A DNA stretch of 5,262 nucleotides from an uncultured Lachnospiraceae bacterium (GTDB taxonomy: Bacteria > Bacillota > Clostridia > Lachnospirales > Lachnospiraceae): positions 1-5,262 of the forward strand of contig CADCQU010000186.1 of NCBI GenBank assembly GCA_902803635.1, written 5' to 3'. A program made the position numbers and the translations under genes. The stretch's first letter is position 1, and every line of letters starts with the position of its first letter. Below the pieces are notes generated by a model. That model did no database searches, had not been told where the DNA came from, and worked only from the letters and a program-made list of their open reading frames with translations. This document shows, piece after piece, positions 1 to 5,262 of this stretch.

Positions 1-2
1 CG

Positions 3-30
3 GGATTCTTCGCTTCGCTCAGAATGACAA
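3..30. repeat. dispersed intergenic hairpin repeat (GTCATTCTGAGCG / AGAATC type)
   Basis: On the minus strand this reads TTGTCATTCTGAGCG followed by AAGCGAAGAATCC. From memory, this word recurs as a short intergenic element in many unrelated bacterial genomes and metagenomic contigs; I could not search. Arms ATTCT (25-21) and AGAAT (9-5) are perfectly complementary. Between them, tandem GA·AG mismatches and a GC stem close a GAA triloop, giving the apex GCGAAGC, a heptamer known to form an exceptionally stable DNA mini-hairpin. The element reaches the window edge and may be one half of a longer unit. It lies in the 3' flank of the beta-galactosidase gene, a usual site for such elements. Confidence 0.6.
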
Positions 31-42
31 GCCCTTCACGAG

Positions 43-87
43 GAAAAACAATACTACTTTAGGGGTTAGCTGAACAGTAACGCCCCT
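43..87 (-). terminator. possible weak terminator after the beta-galactosidase gene
   Basis: Read on the minus strand, AGGGG (87-83) pairs with CCCCT (65-61). A two-base CG bulge follows, then UUA/UAA, and the loop contains CUG/CAG. A T-rich stretch, TGTTTTT at 50-44, comes only after a 10-base spacer, which is longer than in a standard intrinsic terminator. It lies about 88 bases after the stop codon and is the best hairpin in the 3' flank. It could equally be a coincidental or attenuated structure; no folding energy was computed. Confidence 0.25.
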
Positions 88-174
88 GTTTATCCAAAGC
101 CAAGCCTTACCGTAACACATTTTTTCGGATACTTCAAGTAATTCGAAGTTTTCCAGAGATATTTCACCAAATGT

Positions 175-3100
175 TCATTTTATGGGGCAGGCGTTTATTC
201 CACGGAAGGTAAAGGTAAACTCCACCGGCTTTTCGGCACTGGGGAGGAATTCGGGGTGGGTCATCGCTCCCCAGGTGTCGTCCCCGCCGACGCCCATCTG
301 CATGGCGGAAATGCGGACGTAGGTGTGCGCGCTCCTGGGCAGCTCGTAGGCATGGGCGGCCGCCTCCAGCTCCTCCGGCTTCCAGGGGATGGCGGAGAAG
401 TTCAGCCCCTTCGCTGCCAGCGGATTTCCGCAGCTACAAAAAACGCCCGGTTCTTCAGCCGTTTCAAGTACAGCCTCCTCTTCGGCATTTCCAGTGGCAG
501 GTTCGTCTTTCGCAATTCCGGCTGCTTTGGCATTTCCGGCCGCTTCCGCCGCAAACCAAAGTCCGAAGCCATCATTGTCCGTCACCTCGGCCCAGCGGAC
601 GCCGGTGCGGTTGCCCGTTTCCTGCGGTTTCAGGTACGGCTCGGGCATTTGCCCGACATTTGCCTCGTAGATTCCAAGCTTTGCGCCCATGTTGCGGTCG
701 CAGTAGTTCTCAGCCGGGCCAAGGCCGTAGTATCGGACATTTGCCATCTCCGGGGAAAGCTCGAAGAGAAGCCCGAAGTCCGGCATCGGCGGCAGGCCTT
801 CCTTCCCCGGGAACGAAAGTGTGCAGCGCACCGTCCCGTCCGCCGTCACGCGGTAGGTGAGCGCATACACCGGCAGCCCGGAGCCCGGAAGGACGTAGCG
901 GAAGGTCACCGCGAGCATTTGCCCGTCATAAACCACCTTCGGCCAGCCATCGCCCGGCATATGCGAGGCGTAGGCGCTGGCCAGCTTCCAGATCCCGCTC
1001 CTCGCGGGCTGGCCATTTGCCCGGTCGTTATCGTTCGGCGCCCGCCAGAAATTCGGACGGGGCGGGGCGTACCGAAGCAGCTCACGTCCTCCGACACGGT
1101 AGGAAACCAGGTTCCCCATAAGGCCCGAGAAGAGGACGTCGAAGCCGTCCCCGACAGCACCCACGTTGAAGCCGCCGCGGATGAGCCGAAGCGGCGGATT
1201 TTCCGCCAGGATTCCTTTGACAACCTCCCACGGCCCGGCTCCCTCGTCCGCAGACAGGCCGCCCTCTCCGGCCGCCGCCGCGCCAGCCGCCGCGGAAGCA
1301 CGCTCCGAGGCAAAAAGGCGGTTCATCGAAAAAACAACCGGTTCCGGTTTTTCTTCTGACGAAGCCTCGATAGCATGCTCCGAAGACAAAGAAGAAGCTT
1401 CCTTCCAATCTCCATTGAAGAGTCCTTCAAAGCGTTTCGCACTTGTCCTTCTGCCAGCCCCAAGCAGCCTTTCCTTCTCTGCAGAGAAATCCTTCGGTGC
1501 GGCTTCGGAATCCGTCTCCACCTCTTCCGAATTGTCTTCCGCAGACTGAGCTGCTGTGTCCACAGCTTCCCCAACCTTCAACAGCCCCTGCCCGAAGGCA
1601 ATCTCATAGCCCTTCTTGGCCCAGGGGGTGTCTTCCTTAAGGCAGAGGGAGGCCGTCAGCACCAGCTCCTTCCCTTCCGACTTGGCTGCCGCATCTAAAA
1701 TCGACACTGGAAGCGGAATCGAAACCTCTGATTGCGGCGCGGCCGCCACGGCAAATGCCTCCTCCAGCACTGTCTCGCCGTCCGAGAGGAGCGTGAACCT
1801 TCCGTCGAATTCCGAAAGATCCGTGAAGAGGAATCTGTTCACAAACCGGACGCTCCGAGCTTTTTCGCCCTCACCATCCGTCTGCTGCGCACAGTCTTCC
1901 ATTCCGTCCGTCTGCAAAGCGGCGCCGCAGGAAGCTTTCTCTTCGATAAGAATATCCACGTTCTGGTAGCAGAATTTGACCTCCTGCATCTTCGCGTAGG
2001 GCTTCCGGTCGGCGTCGATGATGCCGTCGCCGCTGAAATTCCCGTCGTGCGGCCGCTCGCCGAGGTCACCGCCGTAGGCAAGGTACTCCTCGCCGAAGAC
2101 ATTTGTCGTGCGGATGGCCTGGTCCACAAAGTCCCAGATGAAGCCGCCCTGGTAGCGCGGCTCGCGCTTGGCAAGGTCCGTGTATTTGAAAAGCCCGCCA
2201 ATCGAGTTGCCCATGGCGTGCATATACTCACAGGAAATGAACGGATTCTCCGGGTTTTCCTTCAGGAACTTCTCGATGCCCGCCACCGGCGTGTACATTT
2301 GGCTCTCCATGTCGGAAGTGTCCGGATAGGTCCGGTCGTGGAAAATGCCCTCGTAATGCACGAGCCGGCCGGGGTACTGCTCCCGCACGAATTTGGCAAG
2401 CTCCGAGAGCACCTGGCCGCCGCAGGACTCGTTGCCGAGCGACCAAATGAGCACCGAGGGGTGGTTCTTGTTGAGCTCGCAGGTGGAGGTCATACGGTCT
2501 TTGAGAAGTGGCAGGTACTCCATATGGTTGTTCGGCAGCACGGTGTCCGGCGGGTACATGCCGCCGCCGACGCCGCCCCAGCTCCCGTGGGTCTCCAGGT
2601 TGTTCTCCGCAATCATATAAATTCCAAATTCATCGCAAAGGTCGTAGATATACGGAGCATTCTGATAATGGCTGGTCCGGACCGCGTTGATGTTGTTTTG
2701 CTTCATTATAATAACGTCCCTCAGCACCTCCTCCGGGTTCGGCACGCGCCCGCGGTCCGCGGAAAATTCGTGGCGGTTCACGCCGTTGAAGACGATGCGC
2801 TTCCCGTTGAGCAGCATGAGCCCGTCCTTCAGCTCGAAGCGGCGGAAGCCAACCTTCTGGCAAATGCAGGCCGTCTCGGCGCCATTTGCATCCCGAAAAA
2901 CGATTGTCAAATGGTAGAGAGCCGGGTGCTCCGCGCTCCAGAGGTCTACATTTGACAAATGCTCATGAAGGTGCAGCATGGTCCCCTGCGGGCCATTTGC
3001 AAAACGCGTCAGGTTGGCCGGGATTGCGAGCGTCTTCCGAAGAACCTCGTTTCCGTCCTTTGTAAGGACGCACTCCGCCGTGAACGCCTTGCCGGCCTCA

Positions 3101-4167
3101 GCCGCCTCGTCGGAATTCCCGGCAAAGAAAAATGCGCCCGGCTCGTCGCCGTCCAAATCGTCTTCCTTGAAATCCGTATTTTCGTTTTTATTCGGTTTCT
3201 CATCAGAATCCGAAGCATCCGCATCCGCCTCGTCTGTATCCTCGCCCGCAAAACCAGACCCGAATCCCAAAGCCTCCTTCACCCTGGTCGAAAGCTCCGC
3301 GAAGGTCTGCGAGATTGCCTCGGAAATGCCCGCGGCAGCCTCCTTCACCCCGTCCCAGAGCTCCTCGGTCGTCGGCTCCGCGAAGGAGACCGCAATCTGG
3401 ACGTCCAGCGTCCCGCCGGTGAAATCCTCGTCCGGCTCGGCGGTGACATTGATATTTTCAGGATAGAAGTCCGTTTTTGTATAAAGCCAAACATCGCGGA
3501 AAATACCCGAGAAGCGGAAGAAGTCCTGGTCTTCGAGCCAGCTCGAAGCGGTCCAGGTAAAGACCTGCACCGCCAGTTTGTGTTTTTTCACCTCCGGCGA
3601 CAGAAACTCCGTAATCTCGAACTCGGAAGGCGTGAAGGTGTCCTCCGAGTAACCGACCAGGTTTCCATCCACCCAGAGTGCAAAGCCAGACTCGACACCC
3701 TCAAAGCGAAGGAAAAGCTGCTGCCGCGCGCGATTGCCTGGAGTATCCTCTTCTTCCTCCTGCCCGAAGCCCCATTCGTTCGGAATTTCAAATTCCCTTA
3801 CATAGCTTCCCACGGGGTTAAACTTCTTCGGAATTTGCCCCGGCAGGATGTCCTCGCGGCCGTCCCACGGATACTCGTAATTCGCATACTGCGGGACTCC
3901 GTAGCCCTGCATTTGCATGTGGCCCGGCACCTGGATTTCGCCCCAGGCCGAGAGGTCCGCGTCCAGACGGAAAAAGTCCCTCGGCGCCGCGTCCACATTT
4001 GCCGACCACGAAAACCTCCAGCTTCCGTTGAGGGAGCGCCGAAGCGAGCTCTCCCCTCCCAATTCCGCCGCACAGCCATATACCACATTGTCCGAATGCG
4101 CGGGAAGGCAGTTTTCGGACTTAAAAAACTTCGGATCCTTCAGAGTCTTATAGGGGAATCTTTCCAT
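175..4167 (-). CDS. lacZ: beta-galactosidase, GH2 (LacZ type), enlarged by insertions
   Basis: Hydrolyses terminal beta-D-galactosyl residues such as lactose; no signal peptide, so cytoplasmic. Domains in order: sugar-binding jelly roll (~45-235, with LEDQDFFRFSGIFRD at 211-225, E. coli Asp201 region), immunoglobulin-like domain (~236-440), TIM barrel (~441-740), second Ig-like domain (~770-865), small-chain beta-sandwich (~990-1325). Active-site residues: His466 (NRHE), His500 (RTSH), Glu525/His527 (LETHG), acid/base Glu580 (WSLGNES), nucleophile Glu647 (CEYMHAMGNS), Trp678 (GFIWDF) and C-terminal Trp1299 (MGVGGDDTWG). Length is 1330 residues against about 1023 in E. coli; segments at about 263-358, 744-770, 865-985 and 1208-1248 are low-complexity additions. 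ATG is the only ATG/GTG/TTG between an upstream in-frame TAA and the conserved N-terminus, and has a strong ribosome binding site. Function is secure; substrate preference among beta-galactosides is not visible. Confidence 0.96.
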   Translation of the reverse strand: MERFPYKTLKDPKFFKSENCLPAHSDNVVYGCAAELGGESSLRRSLNGSWRFSWSANVDAAPRDFFRLDADLSAWGEIQVPGHMQMQGYGVPQYANYEYPWDGREDILPGQIPKKFNPVGSYVREFEIPNEWGFGQEEEEDTPGNRARQQLFLRFEGVESGFALWVDGNLVGYSEDTFTPSEFEITEFLSPEVKKHKLAVQVFTWTASSWLEDQDFFRFSGIFRDVWLYTKTDFYPENINVTAEPDEDFTGGTLDVQIAVSFAEPTTEELWDGVKEAAAGISEAISQTFAELSTRVKEALGFGSGFAGEDTDEADADASDSDEKPNKNENTDFKEDDLDGDEPGAFFFAGNSDEAAEAGKAFTAECVLTKDGNEVLRKTLAIPANLTRFANGPQGTMLHLHEHLSNVDLWSAEHPALYHLTIVFRDANGAETACICQKVGFRRFELKDGLMLLNGKRIVFNGVNRHEFSADRGRVPNPEEVLRDVIIMKQNNINAVRTSHYQNAPYIYDLCDEFGIYMIAENNLETHGSWGGVGGGMYPPDTVLPNNHMEYLPLLKDRMTSTCELNKNHPSVLIWSLGNESCGGQVLSELAKFVREQYPGRLVHYEGIFHDRTYPDTSDMESQMYTPVAGIEKFLKENPENPFISCEYMHAMGNSIGGLFKYTDLAKREPRYQGGFIWDFVDQAIRTTNVFGEEYLAYGGDLGERPHDGNFSGDGIIDADRKPYAKMQEVKFCYQNVDILIEEKASCGAALQTDGMEDCAQQTDGEGEKARSVRFVNRFLFTDLSEFDGRFTLLSDGETVLEEAFAVAAAPQSEVSIPLPVSILDAAAKSEGKELVLTASLCLKEDTPWAKKGYEIAFGQGLLKVGEAVDTAAQSAEDNSEEVETDSEAAPKDFSAEKERLLGAGRRTSAKRFEGLFNGDWKEASSLSSEHAIEASSEEKPEPVVFSMNRLFASERASAAAGAAAAGEGGLSADEGAGPWEVVKGILAENPPLRLIRGGFNVGAVGDGFDVLFSGLMGNLVSYRVGGRELLRYAPPRPNFWRAPNDNDRANGQPARSGIWKLASAYASHMPGDGWPKVVYDGQMLAVTFRYVLPGSGLPVYALTYRVTADGTVRCTLSFPGKEGLPPMPDFGLLFELSPEMANVRYYGLGPAENYCDRNMGAKLGIYEANVGQMPEPYLKPQETGNRTGVRWAEVTDNDGFGLWFAAEAAGNAKAAGIAKDEPATGNAEEEAVLETAEEPGVFCSCGNPLAAKGLNFSAIPWKPEELEAAAHAYELPRSAHTYVRISAMQMGVGGDDTWGAMTHPEFLPSAEKPVEFTFTFRGINACPIK
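512..547. repeat. degenerate 18-bp tandem repeat inside the beta-galactosidase gene
   Basis: Two adjacent 18-base units (512-529 and 530-547) match at about 14 of 18 positions. A third partial copy of the core GGCATTTCC lies at 484-492. On the coding strand they give the six-residue repeats AAGNAK and AAGIAK, and later ATGNAE, within an insertion near the C-terminus. The units are in frame, so expansion or contraction by one copy would keep the gene open. Origin by slippage is an inference. Confidence 0.5.
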
Positions 4168-4220
4168 CGTCGTCTCCTCTCCAGTTTGAAAAAGCGTTGT
4201 TGTCTGTAGCAGTTAACTTA
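4168..4220 (-). other. deoB-lacZ intergenic gap, probably within an operon
   Basis: Fifty-three bases between the deoB TAA and the beta-galactosidase ATG. I see no GC-rich hairpin with a T-tract and no convincing -35/-10 pair on the minus strand, so read-through transcription from deoB is the simplest reading. The only symmetry is the 8-base perfect palindrome AGTTAACT at 4211-4218, just after the deoB stop. It is too short and AT-rich to act as a terminator. Confidence 0.5.
4174..4182 (-). promoter_or_regulatory. ribosome binding site of the beta-galactosidase gene
   Basis: On the minus strand GGAGAGGAG lies six bases before the ATG at 4167. It contains two overlapping Shine-Dalgarno cores (GGAG and AGGAG). 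It fixes the start of the beta-galactosidase, because no other ATG, GTG or TTG lies in frame between it and the upstream TAA. It suggests efficient independent re-initiation after deoB rather than translational coupling. Confidence 0.85.
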
Positions 4221-5262
4221 TTATAAAATCCTGTCCAGCAGCGAGCTCCCCACCAAATGCCCCGGCATTTGCAGGCCGAAGTTGTCGGCGATGGTTGCTC
4301 CGATGACGCCGAAGGTAGGCTCCTCCGGCAGGACGCCGCCATTTGCCATGGACGGGGAATAGAGAAGGAGCGGCACCTTCTCGCGGGTGTGGTCGGTGCC
4401 CTTATAGGTCGGGTCGTTGCCGTGGTCCGCCGTGACCATGAGGAGGTCGTCCTCCCGGAGCAGCCGCAAAAGCTCGCCGAGCTTCACGTCGAAGCGCACA
4501 ATCTCCTGCGCGTAGCCCTGGACGTTCCGGCGGTGGCCCCAGAGTGCGTCAAAATCTACCAGATTTGTGAAGCAAAGCCCCTCCCAGTCCTTTAAGGCGT
4601 AGTCGATGGTCTGCTCCATGCCGTGGACCGAGCTTTCAGAATGCACGGCCTCGGTGATCCCATAGCCGTCAAATATATCCGAAATCTTGCCGACCGAGAG
4701 CACGGCTTTTCCATTCTCCGAAAGGAGATTGAGGACGGTCTTTTCGGGCGGCTGTAAGGCATAGTCGTGGCGGTGCGGCGTGCGCACGAACTCGCCGGGA
4801 TGCATTCCAATATAGGGCCTCGCGATGACCCGTCCCACCTTCCACGCGTCGCACATCGTCAGCTCCCGTGCGAACTCGCACAGATGGTACAGTTCCTCCA
4901 AACCGAGGAAATCTTCATTCCCGCAAATCTGCAATACCGAGTCGGCGGAGGTGTAGACGATCAATTTGTTCTCATTGATCTCCTGCTCAGCAAGCTCGTC
5001 CAGGATGTCCGTCCCGCTCGCGGCCTTGTTGCCGACGACCTGGCGTCCGCTCTCCTTCTCCAGAGCCTCGATGAGCTCCGGCGGAAACCCCGTGTCCGTG
5101 AAGGTAATGAAGGGCTTCGTGGTGTGGATGCCCATCATCTCCCAATGCCCGGTCATGGTGTCCTTGCCCGCGCTCAGCTCGCGGAGGCGCAGCGCATATC
5201 CCTTTTTGAGCTCCACCGGCGCATTTTTCGGCAAATGCTTGATGTTCGCGATTCCAAGCCGC
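4221..5262 (-). CDS. deoB: phosphopentomutase (partial, N-terminus beyond the window)
   Basis: Cytoplasmic, Mn-dependent enzyme that interconverts ribose-1-phosphate or deoxyribose-1-phosphate with the 5-phosphate, linking nucleoside breakdown to the pentose phosphate pathway. It belongs to the alkaline phosphatase superfamily. The 346 visible codons read in from the edge (RLGIANIKH, then LPKNAPVEL), so no start lies here. Seen, numbered from the first visible residue: the phospho-acceptor motif [10 protein letters not shown] (Thr35, matching Thr85 of the Bacillus cereus enzyme); [11 protein letters not shown] (Asp238, His243); and [18 protein letters not shown] (Asp279, His280, His291). Spacing of these metal ligands matches the B. 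cereus enzyme. The missing ~50 residues should carry the first metal-binding Asp. The C-terminus ends normally in LLDRIL and TAA, so the full length would be near 396, typical for the family. The beta-galactosidase gene starts 53 bases downstream on the same strand. Identification is very secure. Confidence 0.96.
   Translation of the reverse strand, partial: RLGIANIKHLPKNAPVELKKGYALRLRELSAGKDTMTGHWEMMGIHTTKPFITFTDTGFPPELIEALEKESGRQVVGNKAASGTDILDELAEQEINENKLIVYTSADSVLQICGNEDFLGLEELYHLCEFARELTMCDAWKVGRVIARPYIGMHPGEFVRTPHRHDYALQPPEKTVLNLLSENGKAVLSVGKISDIFDGYGITEAVHSESSVHGMEQTIDYALKDWEGLCFTNLVDFDALWGHRRNVQGYAQEIVRFDVKLGELLRLLREDDLLMVTADHGNDPTYKGTDHTREKVPLLLYSPSMANGGVLPEEPTFGVIGATIADNFGLQMPGHLVGSSLLDRIL

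Larger units (their letters stand above)
646..5237. repeat. dispersed 7-mer GCAAATG/CATTTGC, 14 copies
   Basis: Exact copies read CATTTGC on the plus strand at 646, 657, 738, 916, 1014, 2883, 2994, 3910, 3996, 4266 and 4340. Copies read GCAAATG at 1751, 2860 and 5231. The six-base core CAAATG/CATTTG occurs about eight more times, for example at 2100, 2444, 2949 and 4254. All but one of the 22 fall inside the two coding regions, most with the G of GCAAATG on the coding strand. There is a marked gap in exact copies between 1020 and 2860, with only one. Function is unknown. Confidence 0.55.

Noticed and set aside
131..149. Inverted repeat ACTTC...GAAGT just after the beta-galactosidase stop as a terminator
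   Set aside because: Only five perfect AT-rich pairs followed by a mismatch, and no T-tract on the minus-strand side.
1232..1310. GC-rich run encoding Ala/Gly/Ser in the beta-galactosidase as a frameshift or pseudogene sign
   Set aside because: The frame stays open and the conserved GH2 sequence resumes correctly on both sides, so this is an in-frame insertion.
4187..4202. CcpA (cre) site suggested by TGAAAAAGCGTT in the intergenic gap
   Set aside because: The spacing between TG and the central CG is two bases too long, and the right half lacks the expected pattern. The match is too poor for a call.
256..4209. Three long plus-strand open frames (256-1359, 1732-2955, 2959-4209) that nearly tile the beta-galactosidase gene
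   Set aside because: All three lie in the same antisense frame, in exact codon register with the sense gene. Such frames stay open whenever the sense gene avoids TTA, CTA and TCA codons, as this GC-rich gene does. The translations are Arg/His/Val-rich with no recognisable domain, and their breaks fall where the sense gene uses such a codon, for example the TCA at HLSNV.
4211..4218. Palindrome AGTTAACT after the deoB stop as an operator
   Set aside because: Only eight bases, AT-rich, single copy and not paired with a promoter; chance is sufficient.
5232..5234. TTG at 5234 as the start of phosphopentomutase
   Set aside because: The frame continues upstream to the window edge as RLGIANIKH, which fits the conserved DeoB sequence before LPKNAP. 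About 50 further N-terminal residues are expected, so the TTG is an internal Leu.
1..5262. CRISPR array, tRNA/rRNA, insertion sequence, prophage or defence genes
   Set aside because: No regularly spaced repeats, no transposase-like or RNA gene sequence and no terminal inverted repeats were seen; both coding regions are metabolic enzymes.

Overview
The window holds two genes, both read on the minus strand. It is GC-rich, with strong avoidance of AT-ending codons. The sequence style fits a Gram-positive anaerobe of the Clostridia (Lachnospiraceae-like). That assignment is an impression from protein style (long Firmicutes-type GH2 beta-galactosidase, classical Shine-Dalgarno, low-GC-type deoB), not a search result.

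Layout, in the direction of transcription (high to low coordinates). (1) 5262-4221: phosphopentomutase, deoB, cut by the window edge so that about 50 N-terminal residues are missing; the C-terminus is complete. (2) 4220-4168: a 53-base gap with no clear terminator or promoter, ending in a strong GGAGAGGAG ribosome binding site. (3) 4167-175: a 1330-residue family 2 (lacZ-type) beta-galactosidase with all expected catalytic residues. It carries four extra low-complexity segments that account for most of its excess over the usual ~1020-1050 residues. (4) 174-1: non-coding 3' flank with a weak terminator-like hairpin and, at the very edge, a widespread-type 'GTCATTCTGAGCG...AGAATC' repeat.

The two enzymes probably share a transcript. 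Beta-galactosidase releases galactose and glucose from beta-galactosides in the cytoplasm. Phosphopentomutase turns nucleoside-derived pentose-1-phosphates into pentose-5-phosphates. Both feed salvaged sugars into central metabolism, but there is no direct biochemical link.

No new multi-gene system is visible. The most interesting signals are at the DNA level. The 7-mer GCAAATG/CATTTGC occurs 14 times across both genes, in both orientations and several reading frames, which looks like selection on a DNA word rather than on protein. The beta-galactosidase also carries unusual repeat-rich acidic and alanine-rich insertions placed at domain borders and in a surface hairpin.
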